Part shown: positions 29,669 to 38,606 of the stretch, piece by piece
Numbering within the stretch: the stretch's first letter is position 1
Layout of the letters: the number at the start of each line of letters is the position of its first letter
Origin: an uncultured Jannaschia sp.
GTDB lineage: Bacteria > Pseudomonadota > Alphaproteobacteria > Rhodobacterales > Rhodobacteraceae
Direction: 5' to 3'
Length of the DNA: 64,000 nt
Assembly (NCBI RefSeq): GCF_947494025.1
Contig: NZ_CANLTQ010000006.1
Location: forward strand, 1 to 64,000
Notes under the pieces: generated by a model
Told to the model about the DNA's origin: nothing
Seen by the model: the letters and a program-made list of their open reading frames with translations, nothing else
The model's database searches: none
Position numbers and translations under genes: made by a program

Positions 29669-30415
29669 ATGACCCGCCCGAAACCGGAACTCGACGAAGC
29701 GCCGCTGCCCGATCTGTTCGCGGCCGCGCCGGACGTCGTGGAACCCGACCATCGCCGCGCCCATCGCGCCCGTCTGCGACAGCGCTTCATGGAGGGCGGG
29801 GCGGCGGCGATGCCCGACTACGAGCTTCTGGAGCTGATCCTGTTCCGGGCGACCCCGCGCGGCGACGTCAAGCCGCTCGCCAAGCGGCTCCTGCGGGTTT
29901 TCGGCGACCTGAACCGCGTCATGGCGGCGCCCGTCGAACGTCTGGTGGAGGTGCATGACGCGGGGCCGTCGGTGGTGGAGCAGCTCAAGATCATGGAAGC
30001 GGTCGGGCACCGCATGGCCCGGGCCCGCGTCATCCACCGGCCGGTCCTGTCGTCCTGGGACGCGCTGCTCGACTACCTCAGGACGGCGCTATCGCATCAG
30101 GACCGGGAGCGGTTCCGGGTGCTCTATCTCGACCGCCGCAACGTGCTCATCGCCGACGAAGAGCTGGCCGAGGGGACGGTGGACCACGTGCCCGTCTATC
30201 CCCGCGAGGTGGTGAAGCGGGCGCTGGCGCTCAACGCCTCGGCGCTGATCCTCGTACACAACCATCCCTCGGGCGATCCGCGGCCGAGCGAGGCGGACAT
30301 CGCCATGACCCGCGCGATCCGTGACGCTGCGGGCCTGCTCGGCATCGCGCTGCACGATCACCTCGTCATCGGAAAGGGGGCCGAGACCTCCTTCCGGTCG
30401 GAGGGGCTTCTCTAG
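29669..30415 (+). CDS. radC: RadC-family JAB/MPN domain protein
   Basis: A 248-residue protein with a helix-hairpin-helix-like N-terminal part (PDYELLELILFRATPRGDVK) and a C-terminal JAB metalloprotease-like domain whose zinc motif is HNHPSGDPRPSEADI. Despite the old name, a direct role in DNA repair is not established for this family. It lies 35 bases after map and is convergent with the ornithine cyclodeaminase-like gene. Confidence 0.94.
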   Translation: MTRPKPELDEAPLPDLFAAAPDVVEPDHRRAHRARLRQRFMEGGAAAMPDYELLELILFRATPRGDVKPLAKRLLRVFGDLNRVMAAPVERLVEVHDAGPSVVEQLKIMEAVGHRMARARVIHRPVLSSWDALLDYLRTALSHQDRERFRVLYLDRRNVLIADEELAEGTVDHVPVYPREVVKRALALNASALILVHNHPSGDPRPSEADIAMTRAIRDAAGLLGIALHDHLVIGKGAETSFRSEGLL

Positions 30416-30474
30416 AGCGTCCGACGATGGCCGATACATCGGTGCCTTGCGGGCGATCGCCGCCCCTAGGCGCG

Positions 30475-30491
30475 GTCGGGGGCTGCCCGAC
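30475..30491. terminator. Hairpin between convergent radC and ornithine cyclodeaminase-like gene
   Basis: GTCGGG pairs with CCCGAC across a 5-base loop in the gap between two genes that end toward each other. The stem is short, so the call is tentative. Confidence 0.3.
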
Positions 30492-30524
30492 GTGCCGCCG
30501 GACCCTCCCGAAACTGCCCTGCTC

Positions 30525-31448
30525 CTATCGCTTGCCGGCCTCGCCCGCGTCCACGGCGTCGAGGATGTAACGCGCCACCATCAGGTCGAGATGCGCGCCG
30601 CCGCCGTTCTTGAAGAGCGTGATCTGGTCTTCCGTCTCCCGTCGCATCGCGTCGCCGTCGTAGTAATCGGCGCGGATGTCGCCGGGGGCGATCACGCCTT
30701 GGGCGAGCGGAATCTTCAGCTCGCCGATATGGTCCATCGTCGTGGCCCGCGCGTCGACGAAGATGTCGGCGCGGCGAAGGGCCTCGTCGTCGGCCTCGCG
30801 CATGTCGGGGCGGTAGGCGCCGATCAGGTCCACGTGCTGGCCGGGGCGCAGCCACTCGCCGCGGAGCACCGGCTCGGTCGTCATCGTGGCGCAGGTGACG
30901 ATGTCGGCCTTCCGCACGGCCGCTTCGAGGTCGGACACCGCCTCGATCCCGACCGCCTCCGCGAAGGCCCGCGCCGTCGCCTCCGTCCGCGACCAGGTGG
31001 CGAAGGTCGCGTCGGGGAAGGCCGCGGAATAGGCCGCGTGCAGCGCGCGTGCGACGGTGCCGCCGCCGACGATCAGGATGCGTCCGGATTCCGGCCGGGC
31101 GAGGCGCATGGCGCCGAGCAGGCTGTCGCCCGCCGTCTTCCATTTCGTCACCAGCGCGAAATCGAGCATCGCGGCCAGCGTGCCGTCGGTGTCCGAGAAG
31201 AGCGAGACCGCGCCGCCGACCGCGGGCAGGCCGCGATCCTTGTTGCCCGGGAAGATCGTGGCCGTCTTGACCAGCGCGCCCAGCCCGTCGATCCACGCGG
31301 CTCGCGACAGCAGCGTGTCCGGATCGCGGTAGAGGAAGGTGTCGTCGATCTCCGCGCGCGGAAGCTCGTGCCCGGCGGCGATCGCCCGCGCCAGGTCGAG
31401 CCAGTCGAGCTTCGCCTCCGCCTCCGTGCCGATGAAAGGTATGCTCAT
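30525..31448 (-). CDS. Ornithine cyclodeaminase/mu-crystallin family protein
   Basis: A 307-residue NAD(P)-binding enzyme of the family that includes ornithine cyclodeaminase, alanine dehydrogenase and imine reductases. The nucleotide-binding loop is ILIVGGGTVARALHAAYSAA. The substrate-side segment VKTATIFPGNKDRGLPAVGG keeps the Lys and Asn typical of the family. The exact substrate is unclear. The start ATG overlaps the stop of the upstream HAD gene, and it is the last gene of a four-gene overlapping operon. Confidence 0.85.
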   Translation of the reverse strand: MSIPFIGTEAEAKLDWLDLARAIAAGHELPRAEIDDTFLYRDPDTLLSRAAWIDGLGALVKTATIFPGNKDRGLPAVGGAVSLFSDTDGTLAAMLDFALVTKWKTAGDSLLGAMRLARPESGRILIVGGGTVARALHAAYSAAFPDATFATWSRTEATARAFAEAVGIEAVSDLEAAVRKADIVTCATMTTEPVLRGEWLRPGQHVDLIGAYRPDMREADDEALRRADIFVDARATTMDHIGELKIPLAQGVIAPGDIRADYYDGDAMRRETEDQITLFKNGGGAHLDLMVARYILDAVDAGEAGKR

Positions 31449-32074
31449 GTCGCCTGCTCCTCGTTCAGTAGTCCTTCCGACACCAGCCGGCGCGCCCAGC
31501 CCTCGGCTCCCTCGAACAGGTGCGTCCGCCAGCCCATTGCATCGGCCGCAGCAATGTTCTCTGCCCGGTCGTCGGTGAAGAGGATGGCCCCGCCGGGCAG
31601 GCCGAGCCGCTCCGCCACCCGTTCGAAGATCGCGGGCGCGGGCTTGGTGACCTTCATGTGGCCCGACACGAAAAGCTCGTCGAACTCGTGGAGGAAGTCG
31701 AAGTTCTCCTGCGCGAGCGCGAAACTCTCCACCCCGAAATTGGTCAGCGCGTGGACCTTCACGCCGTTGCCTCGAAGCGCGCGGAGCAGGCGGACCGAAA
31801 GCTCGATCACCGGCGCGGCGAGTTCCAGCCAACGGTCGTGCCACATCCGGATGGCTTCTGCATGGTCTGGATAGGCCTCCGCCGTGGCATAGACCACGTC
31901 GCGGAACACCTCGCCCCCGTCGATGCGGTCGTTCATGCCGTGCAGGTCGACGGCCGCGAACATCGCGCGGCGCCGGTCCTCGCCGAACTCGCGGTCGTAG
32001 AACCGCTCCGGCTGCCATTCGATCAGCACGTTGCCGATGTCGAAGATCACGGCTTCCACGGCGGTGCCGTTCAT
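31445..32074 (-). CDS. HAD-superfamily hydrolase, YihX-like
   Basis: A 209-residue phosphatase of the HAD-IA group. Motif I is VIFDIGNVLIEW (second Asp replaced by Gly, as in the YihX/epoxide hydrolase-type branch), motif II is ALTNFG, the motif III Lys is in VTKPAPAIF, and motif IV is LFTDDRAENI. YihX-like enzymes act on sugar phosphates, but the substrate here is unknown. Four-base overlaps join it to fghA upstream and to the cyclodeaminase-like gene downstream. Confidence 0.88.
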   Translation of the reverse strand: MNGTAVEAVIFDIGNVLIEWQPERFYDREFGEDRRRAMFAAVDLHGMNDRIDGGEVFRDVVYATAEAYPDHAEAIRMWHDRWLELAAPVIELSVRLLRALRGNGVKVHALTNFGVESFALAQENFDFLHEFDELFVSGHMKVTKPAPAIFERVAERLGLPGGAILFTDDRAENIAAADAMGWRTHLFEGAEGWARRLVSEGLLNEEQAT

Positions 32075-32871
32075 TCGAGATGCTCTGCGTGGAAGGCCAC
32101 ATGCGACGCGGCGAAGGTGGAGACGAAGAAGTAGCTGTGGTCGTAGCCCTTCTGCAGCCGCACCGTCCCCTCCTTGCGTGCATCCGCGAGCGCGCCGGCG
32201 AAGGCCGCGGTGCCCAGCTTGTCGAAGAACTGGTCCGACGTGCCGGTGTCGGTCAGGACGGGGATGTCGAGCGCGCCGACAAGCAGCGTGGCGTCATGCG
32301 CCGCCGGATCGCCGGTATAGGCGGTGAGCTGCGGGATGCCCCAGTCGCTCCGGCTCGGATTGCAGATCGGCGAGAAGGCGGAGACGGAACGAAAGCGGCC
32401 GGGATGCTTCATCGCCAGCGTCAACGCGCCGTGGCCGCCCATGCTGTGCCCGGTGATCGCCTGCCGCGCCGCGTCGAGATCGAAGGCCGCGAACACCGTC
32501 TCGGGCAGGTCGGCGGTGATGTAGCGCTCCATCCGGAAGTGCTCGGCCCAGGGGCCCTCGGTCGCGTCCACGTAGAAGCCCGCGCCCTGGCCCATGTCGA
32601 AGGACTCCTCGTCGGGCACGCCCTCGCCGCGCGGCGAGGTATCGGGAAAGACGACCGCCACACCGGCCTCGGCGGCCCAGCCCTGCAGGCCCGCCTTGGT
32701 CATCGCGTTCTCGTGGGTGCAGGTCAGGCCGGACAGGTACCACAACACCGCCCCGGTCGCGTGTTGCGGCATGAACAGCCCGAAGGTCATGTCCGTTCCG
32801 GTCGCGTCGGAGGCATGCGAATAGACGCCCTGCAGTCCGCCGAAGCAGCGGTTCTCGGAAATGGTCTTCAT
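32071..32871 (-). CDS. fghA: S-formylglutathione hydrolase
   Basis: A 266-residue esterase-D-type alpha/beta hydrolase that releases formate and glutathione in glutathione-dependent formaldehyde oxidation. The nucleophile elbow is GHSMGGHGALTLAMK. The N-terminal SENRCFGGLQGVYSHAS and the oxyanion region LSGLTCTHENAMTKAG are diagnostic. The catalytic Asp lies in DTGTSDQFFDK and the His in GYDHSYFF. The usual partner, glutathione-dependent formaldehyde dehydrogenase, is not adjacent; an AEC permease precedes it instead. Confidence 0.95.
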   Translation of the reverse strand: MKTISENRCFGGLQGVYSHASDATGTDMTFGLFMPQHATGAVLWYLSGLTCTHENAMTKAGLQGWAAEAGVAVVFPDTSPRGEGVPDEESFDMGQGAGFYVDATEGPWAEHFRMERYITADLPETVFAAFDLDAARQAITGHSMGGHGALTLAMKHPGRFRSVSAFSPICNPSRSDWGIPQLTAYTGDPAAHDATLLVGALDIPVLTDTGTSDQFFDKLGTAAFAGALADARKEGTVRLQKGYDHSYFFVSTFAASHVAFHAEHLE

Positions 32872-33806
32872 GGGATTCCCCCGGTGAGCAGGCCGATGAC
32901 GGTCGAGACGGTGACGACCGACACGGCGGTTGAGACGAGGATCGCCGCGCTGACCCGTTGCGGCGCGACGCCGTAATGCTGCGCCAGCATGTAGACGTTG
33001 CCCGCGACCGGCAATGCCGCCGCCGAAATCATCACCGTCGCCGCGAACGGATCGCCCACCGGCAAGAGGACGAGCGCGGCGAGCGCGACGGCGGCCGGGT
33101 GCAGCACGAGCTTGCAGAAGGTGAGCCACGCCGCGACCGAGATCCGCTCCGCCGACTTGCCCGCGAGCGAGGCGCCGATCGCGAAGAGCGCGCCCGGCGT
33201 GGCCGCCGCGCCGAGGATCGAGACGAACTCCTCCACCGGGGTCCAGAGCGCGCGGCCCGTCGCCGACCACACGATCCCCACCATGATCGACACGATCATC
33301 GGGTTCTTCACGAGACCCAGACCGACATTGCGGAGCGTCCGCAGCGAAACGCGCCCCTCCCGCGAGCCGGTGATGAGGATGACGATGAGCGAGGAGAACA
33401 CGATGAGGTCGGTCGCCAGCACCATCAGGAGCGGTCCTGCCGACGCCGGTCCGAGCAGGATCACGAACATCGGAATGCCGAGGAACCCGGCATTGCCGAT
33501 CACCGCGCATTGCGATTCCACGGCCGCTTCCGCGACCGAAAGCTTACGGAACAGGCCGGCCGCCGTCGCAAGCAGATACACGGCCGTTGTTCCGAGAAGG
33601 TAGGCCGCGATGATCCGGGGGCTGAAGATCTCGGCCAGCGTCAGGTTCGCCGCGAAGTCGAAGAGCATGGCGGAGAGCGCGAAGAAGAAGACGAACTTCG
33701 TCAGCCAGGCCGTCGCCTCCGGCGTGAAGAACCGCGTCCGCCCGGCGCCGTAGCCCAGCCCGATCAGGGCGAAGAAGGGCACGGTTTTCAGGAAGATCGC
33801 GAGCAT
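32868..33806 (-). CDS. AEC-family permease
   Basis: A 312-residue membrane protein with about ten hydrophobic segments, of the auxin efflux carrier family, which includes malonate and other organic-acid transporters. It starts MLAIFLKTVPFFALIGLGYG. Conserved asparagine/glycine segments are QCAVIGNAGFLGIP and AALPVAGNVYMLAQHYG. Its stop overlaps the fghA start (ATGA). It is transcribed divergently from the sulfonate operon with a 186-base shared upstream region, so a role in transporting a related organic acid is possible but unproven. Confidence 0.88.
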   Translation of the reverse strand: MLAIFLKTVPFFALIGLGYGAGRTRFFTPEATAWLTKFVFFFALSAMLFDFAANLTLAEIFSPRIIAAYLLGTTAVYLLATAAGLFRKLSVAEAAVESQCAVIGNAGFLGIPMFVILLGPASAGPLLMVLATDLIVFSSLIVILITGSREGRVSLRTLRNVGLGLVKNPMIVSIMVGIVWSATGRALWTPVEEFVSILGAAATPGALFAIGASLAGKSAERISVAAWLTFCKLVLHPAAVALAALVLLPVGDPFAATVMISAAALPVAGNVYMLAQHYGVAPQRVSAAILVSTAVSVVTVSTVIGLLTGGIP

Positions 33807-33992
33807 TGCCGACGGCTAGCGGGCGCCGGCCTGCCTGTCCATACGGCCTTGCAATCCTGCGAAACGGCCCCTTAGATCGCCCTGTCCGCGACGTTGCCCG
33901 GGGCTTGGGGGGCGCGATGCGGACGGGGAGGGCGATGCCGTCACCGGTCGGATGCGACCGCCGGGGCCTTGCCGTCGCACGGGGAGCATCGA

Positions 33993-35300
33993 TTGGCGCG
34001 GGAATATCTGAAGCGGGCCGCGAAGACGCCGCAGAGCGACGCCGTCGACGTGCGTGAGAATGTGGAGGCGATCCTCTACGCGATCGAGAATGGCGGCGAT
34101 GCGGCGGCGCTCGAATATGCCGCGAAGTTCGACCGCTACGACGGCAATATCGTGCTGACCCCCGACGAGATCGACGCCGCCGCGGACCGGGTGCCGCAAA
34201 AGCTGCGGGACGATATCCGCTTCGCGCACGACAACGTCCGCCGTTTCGCCGAGGCGCAGCGGGCGACGCTCCGGGACATGGACTACGAGATCGCGCCCGG
34301 CCTCGTCGCCGGCCAGAAGGCGATCCCGGTGAACGCCGCGGGCTGCTACGCGCCGGGCGGGCGCTACAGCCATGTCGCCAGCGCCGTGATGACGGTGACG
34401 ACGGCCAAGGTCGCGGGCTGCGGCTATGTCACGCTGGCCTCGCCGCCGCGGCCAGGCGCCGGCATCCACCCCGCGATCGTCTACGCCGCGCGGATCTGCG
34501 GAGCGGACACGATCCTCGCGATGGGCGGGGTGCAGGCCGTCGCGTCGATGACCTTCGGGCTGTTCGGGCTTCCGCCGGCGAACATCCTCGTCGGTCCGGG
34601 CAACCAGTTCGTGGCGGAGGCGAAGCGCATCCTGTTCGGCCGGGTCGGCATCGACATGGTGGCCGGCCCGACCGACAGCCTGATCCTCGCCGACGGGACC
34701 GCCGATCCGCATGTCGTCGCCACCGACCTCGTGAGCCAGGCCGAGCACGGCTATAACTCCCCCGTCTGGCTCGTGACCGACGACCGCGCGCTGGCGGAGG
34801 ACGTGATGGACCGCGTGCCGGACCTGATCGCGGACCTGCCGGGGACGAACCGCGACAACGCCGCCGCCGCGTGGCGCGACTACGCCGAGGTGATCCTCTG
34901 CCACGAACGGGAGGCGATGGCGGCCTGCGCCGACGAATACGCGCCCGAGCATCTGACGGTGCAGGCCGCGGAGCTCGACTGGTGGCTGGACCGTCTGACC
35001 TGCTACGGCTCGCTCTTTCTCGGGGAGGAGACGACGGTGTCCTACGGGGACAAGGCCGCGGGGCCGAACCACGTCCTGCCGACAAGCCGCGCAGCGGGCT
35101 ATACCGGCGGCCTGTCGGTCCACAAGTTCCTCAAGATCGTCACCTGGCAGCGGGCCACCCGCGACGGCGCCCGCGGCGTGGCGGAGGCGACGGCGCGGAT
35201 CTCCCGGCTCGAGGGGATGGAGGGCCATGCCCGCGCCGCCGACGTGCGGCTGGCCAAGTATTTCCCGGGCGAGAACTTCGACCTGTCCGCGCATGACTGA
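33993..35300 (+). CDS. hpsN: Sulfopropanediol 3-dehydrogenase (histidinol dehydrogenase family)
   Basis: A 435-residue member of the HisD fold. HpsN oxidises (R)-2,3-dihydroxypropane-1-sulfonate to (R)-sulfolactate with two NAD+. The sequence matches the HpsN branch rather than true HisD: EYLKRAAKTPQSDAVDVREN, AGCYAPGGRYSHVASAVMT, VGPGNQFVAEAKRILFGRVG, DMVAGPTDSLILAD and YGDKAAGPNHVLPTSRAA. It sits beside comDE, not in a histidine operon. GGGGAG six bases before TTG at 33993 supports that start; no ATG gives a family-length N-terminus. Confidence 0.88.
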   Translation: MAREYLKRAAKTPQSDAVDVRENVEAILYAIENGGDAAALEYAAKFDRYDGNIVLTPDEIDAAADRVPQKLRDDIRFAHDNVRRFAEAQRATLRDMDYEIAPGLVAGQKAIPVNAAGCYAPGGRYSHVASAVMTVTTAKVAGCGYVTLASPPRPGAGIHPAIVYAARICGADTILAMGGVQAVASMTFGLFGLPPANILVGPGNQFVAEAKRILFGRVGIDMVAGPTDSLILADGTADPHVVATDLVSQAEHGYNSPVWLVTDDRALAEDVMDRVPDLIADLPGTNRDNAAAAWRDYAEVILCHEREAMAACADEYAPEHLTVQAAELDWWLDRLTCYGSLFLGEETTVSYGDKAAGPNHVLPTSRAAGYTGGLSVHKFLKIVTWQRATRDGARGVAEATARISRLEGMEGHARAADVRLAKYFPGENFDLSAHD

Positions 35301-35339
35301 TCCCGGCGGAACGGGGCGTCCGCCGGCGGGGCGCCCCGC

Positions 35340-36323
35340 ATGAAGGCGCTGGTCTGCGAGGGCGCGGAAACGCTCCGCTGGCGCGACGTGCCCGATCCGG
35401 AGCCCGGTCATGGGCAGCATCTTGTCCGCGTCGCCGCCTCGGGCATCTGCGGTTCGGACATGCATGCCTTTCTCGGCCGCGACGAGCGCCGGCCCGCGCC
35501 GCTGATCCTCGGGCACGAGGCGGCCGGGACGATCGAGGGCGGATCGCGCGACGGCGACCGCGTGACGATCAACCCGCTCGTGTCCTGCGGCATCTGCCGG
35601 GCCTGCCGGGCCGGGCGCGACAACATCTGTCCCGACCGGCGCATCATCTCCCTGCCGCCGACCGGGGGCGCCTTCGCGCAATACGTCGCCATGCGGGAGG
35701 AGAACCTCGTCACCGTGCCGGACGACGTGTCCCTCGACCGCGCCGCGCTGACGGAGCCCTTGGCCTGTGGCTGGCACGCGGTGCGGCTGGGAATGGCGGC
35801 GCTGCTGTTGCCGCCCGCCGAGGCGCGGTGCCACGTCATCGGCGGCGGCGCGATCGGCACCGGGGCAGCGCTGGCCCTGCGCGCGCAGGGCGCGACGGAC
35901 ATCACGCTGGGCGAGCCGAACGCGCAGCGACGCACGCGGCTCGCGGCGATCGACGGGTTCGCCACGGTCGAGCCCGGCGCGGTGACGGAGGCCGACCTGG
36001 TCGTGGACGCGGTGGGCTACGCCGCGACGCGCGAGGCGGCCTCGGCCATCTGCCGGCCGGGCGGGGCGATCCTGCATATCGGACTGGGCGAGGCCACGGG
36101 CGGCCTCGACATCCGCCGCATGACGCTGCAGGAGATCACATTCATCGGCACCTACACCTATACGGCGCAGGATTTCCGGGATACGGCATCGGCGATCTTC
36201 GACGGCCGGCTGGGCGCGCTCGACTGGATCGAGCGCCGTCCGCTCGCCGAAGGGCAGCAGGCCTTCGCCGACATCCGCGCGGGACGCGTCGCCGCACCGA
36301 AGATCATTCTCGAGCCGTGGTAA
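35340..36323 (+). CDS. Zinc-dependent alcohol dehydrogenase (MDR family), possibly HpsP-like
   Basis: A 327-residue medium-chain dehydrogenase. Catalytic zinc ligands are in ASGICGSDMHAF and LILGHEAAGTI. The structural zinc site has cysteines in CGICRACRAGRDNIC. The nucleotide fold is CHVIGGGAIGTGAALALRAQ. In organosulfonate clusters such enzymes interconvert dihydroxypropanesulfonate enantiomers (HpsO/HpsP) or oxidise a sulfonated alcohol. Its place between hpsN and comD supports that kind of role, but the exact substrate is inferred. Confidence 0.8.
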   Translation: MKALVCEGAETLRWRDVPDPEPGHGQHLVRVAASGICGSDMHAFLGRDERRPAPLILGHEAAGTIEGGSRDGDRVTINPLVSCGICRACRAGRDNICPDRRIISLPPTGGAFAQYVAMREENLVTVPDDVSLDRAALTEPLACGWHAVRLGMAALLLPPAEARCHVIGGGAIGTGAALALRAQGATDITLGEPNAQRRTRLAAIDGFATVEPGAVTEADLVVDAVGYAATREAASAICRPGGAILHIGLGEATGGLDIRRMTLQEITFIGTYTYTAQDFRDTASAIFDGRLGALDWIERRPLAEGQQAFADIRAGRVAAPKIILEPW

Positions 36324-36358
36324 TTTGCCGCGACAGTGCCAGGAGGGAGAGGGGAACC

Positions 36359-36856
36359 TTGAGCATCAGCAAGCAGATCGTGGACGACTTCGTCGCCAAC
36401 GACATCGCGTTCGTCACCACCGTGCCGTGCAAGCAGCTCGGCGGCGTGATCGAGGAGGTCGAGGCCCGGCCGGAGATCTACCACATCCCGTCCAACAAGG
36501 AGGACGAGGGGATGGGCCTGTGCGCGGGGGCCTTCATGGGGGGCAAGCGCCCGGCCATCATCATGCAGAACACCGCCATCGGCGTGACGATCAACACGCT
36601 CGTCACCCTGACGCAGTTCTACCGCATGCCGCTGCCGATGCTGATCTCCTTCCGGGGCGAGCTGAAGGAGCCGGTCGCCTGTCAGGCGGAAATGGCGATC
36701 CACACCAAGCCGCTTCTGCAGCAGCTCGGCATCCCGACCTACCACTTTCACAAGCAGGACGACGTGCGCGAGCTGGACGCGATCCTGAAATACACGTTCA
36801 TGAGCTCGAAGCCGGTCGCCATCCTGACCGACGCCACGTTCTGGGGAGGCTACTGA
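36359..36856 (+). CDS. comD: Sulfopyruvate decarboxylase subunit alpha
   Basis: A 165-residue subunit carrying the pyrimidine-side ThDP domain: FVTTVPCKQLGGVIEEVEA, PSNKEDEGMGLCAGAFMGGK with the conserved Glu, then QNTAIGVTINTLVTL and FRGELKEPVACQ. With ComE it decarboxylates sulfopyruvate to sulfoacetaldehyde. AGGAGGGAGAGGGG just before TTG at 36359 supports that start. The stop overlaps the comE start by one base. Related two-subunit ThDP enzymes include phosphonopyruvate decarboxylase, but the hpsN context favours the sulfonate substrate. Confidence 0.85.
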   Translation: MSISKQIVDDFVANDIAFVTTVPCKQLGGVIEEVEARPEIYHIPSNKEDEGMGLCAGAFMGGKRPAIIMQNTAIGVTINTLVTLTQFYRMPLPMLISFRGELKEPVACQAEMAIHTKPLLQQLGIPTYHFHKQDDVRELDAILKYTFMSSKPVAILTDATFWGGY

Positions 36857-37410
36857 TGATCCGCTCGGAAATCCTGCGCGAGGTCGCGCCCATTCTCCGC
36901 GACCAACTCGTCGTGTGCAATATCGGCCTGCCGAGCCAGGAACTGCACATGATCGACGACCAGCCGACGAACTTCTACATGCTGGGCACGATGGGGCTCG
37001 CCTCGTCGATCGGGCTCGGGCTTGCGCTGTCGCAGCCGAAGACCGTGGTGGTGATCGACGGCGACGGCTCGGTGCTGACCAATCTCGGCACGCTGCCCAC
37101 GATCGCCAACAACGTGGCCGACAACTACATCCTGCTCATCGTCGACAACGGCTCCTACGGCTCCACCGGGGACCAGCCGACCTATGCCGGCAAGAAGACG
37201 TCGCTGACGAAGGTGGCGGAAGCCTGCGGCTGCGAGAACGTCGTCGAGTGCCGCGCGGAGGAGACGGGCGAGGTGCTGCAGAAGGCCATCGACGCCAAGC
37301 GGATGACGATCATCGTCTGCAAGTGCGAGAGCGGCAACGTGAAGGTGCCGGTCATCACCAAGGATCCGGTCGTCATCCGCGACCGCTTCATGGCCGCCGT
37401 CGCCTCCTGA
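36856..37410 (+). CDS. comE: Sulfopyruvate decarboxylase subunit beta
   Basis: A 184-residue subunit holding the diphosphate-binding ThDP domain. The motif starts GDGSVLTNLGTLPTIANN and ends in a VDNGSYGSTGDQPTYAG loop that binds the magnesium and diphosphate. The N-terminal CNIGLPSQELHMIDDQPTNF and MLGTMGLASSIGLGLALSQP blocks are typical. It is translationally coupled to comD (TGATG). The product sulfoacetaldehyde would need Xsc or a reductase, neither of which is in the window. Confidence 0.87.
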   Translation: MIRSEILREVAPILRDQLVVCNIGLPSQELHMIDDQPTNFYMLGTMGLASSIGLGLALSQPKTVVVIDGDGSVLTNLGTLPTIANNVADNYILLIVDNGSYGSTGDQPTYAGKKTSLTKVAEACGCENVVECRAEETGEVLQKAIDAKRMTIIVCKCESGNVKVPVITKDPVVIRDRFMAAVAS

Positions 37411-37475
37411 GGATCTTCGTTTCCTCCGCCGCGCGATCCCGCTAGCCTGCGGACACGCGCGACGGGGAGAGCGGC

Positions 37476-38606
37476 ATGGACGAGACACCGGCCTTCACGA
37501 TCGGCATCGAGGAGGAATATCTCCTCACCGATGTCGAGACCGGCGATCTGGCCCGGGCGCCGGACTCGCTGATGGCGGTGTGCCGGGAGGCGCTGGGCGA
37601 CCAGGTCAGCCCCGAATTCCTGCAATGCCAGATCGAGGTCGGGACCGGCATCTGCGACGATATCGGCATGGCGCGGGCCGACCTCGCGCATCTGCGCCGT
37701 ACCGTGGCTGAGCTGGCGGGGGATTACGGCCTTCGCCCCATCGCGGCCTCCTGCCATCCCTTCTCCGACTGGCAGGACCAGAGCCTGACGGAAAAGGCCC
37801 GCTACCGGGAACTCGCGCGGGATCTGCGCGCGGTGGCGCGGCGGATGCTGATCTGCGGAATGCATGTGCATGTGGGCGTGGCCGACGAGGCGCTCAGGAT
37901 CGACCTCTGCAACCAGCTCACCTATTTCCTGCCGCACCTGCTGGCGCTGTCGGCCTCCTCGCCGTTCTGGAAGGGGGAGGATACCGGGCTCGCCTCCTAC
38001 CGGATGACGGTGTTCGACAACATGCCGCGCACCGGCCTGCCGCCGCATCTCGACGGCTGGGCGGACTGGCGGCGGTCGGTGGACCTTCTGGCGGATCTGG
38101 AGGTGATCGAGGACGGCTCGAAGATCTGGTGGGACCTGCGCCCTTCCGAGAACTTTCCGACGCTGGAGGCGCGGATCTGCGACGTCTGTCCGCGGATGGA
38201 GGACACGCTGACGCTGGCCGCGACGGTGCAGGCGCTGGTACGGGCGCTCTGGCGGCTCAGGCAGCGGAATCAGAGCTGGCGGCGCTACGACCGGTTCCTG
38301 CTGTCGGAGAATCGCTGGCGGGCGCTGCGCTACGGGGCGACGGGCGGGCTGATCGATTTCGGCGCCGGGCGCATCGCGCCGCTGACGGAGCTGGTGGAGG
38401 ACATCCTCGACCTGATCGGCGAGGATGCCGGGGTGCTGGGCGCATTCGACGAGGTCGCGCGCATCCGCACGCTCGCCGCCGAGGGGAGCAGCGCCGACCG
38501 GCAGCGCGCTGTGCGGGATCGGGCGGTGGCGGAGGGTGCCTCGCAGGCGGAGGCGATGCGGGCCGTCGTGGACCATCTGGCCGACCAGTTCACCGCCGGC
38601 CTTTGA
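37476..38606 (+). CDS. YbdK-family carboxylate-amine ligase
   Basis: A 376-residue GCS2-fold ligase. The start [19 protein letters not shown] gives the metal and ATP site Glu residues, and [49 protein letters not shown] and [10 protein letters not shown] follow the family. E. coli YbdK has weak glutamate-cysteine ligase activity; the true substrate is unknown. It is 65 bases after comE and may be cotranscribed. Its stop directly abuts the stop of the convergent sugar dehydrogenase gene, with no bases between. Confidence 0.92.
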   Translation: MDETPAFTIGIEEEYLLTDVETGDLARAPDSLMAVCREALGDQVSPEFLQCQIEVGTGICDDIGMARADLAHLRRTVAELAGDYGLRPIAASCHPFSDWQDQSLTEKARYRELARDLRAVARRMLICGMHVHVGVADEALRIDLCNQLTYFLPHLLALSASSPFWKGEDTGLASYRMTVFDNMPRTGLPPHLDGWADWRRSVDLLADLEVIEDGSKIWWDLRPSENFPTLEARICDVCPRMEDTLTLAATVQALVRALWRLRQRNQSWRRYDRFLLSENRWRALRYGATGGLIDFGAGRIAPLTELVEDILDLIGEDAGVLGAFDEVARIRTLAAEGSSADRQRAVRDRAVAEGASQAEAMRAVVDHLADQFTAGL

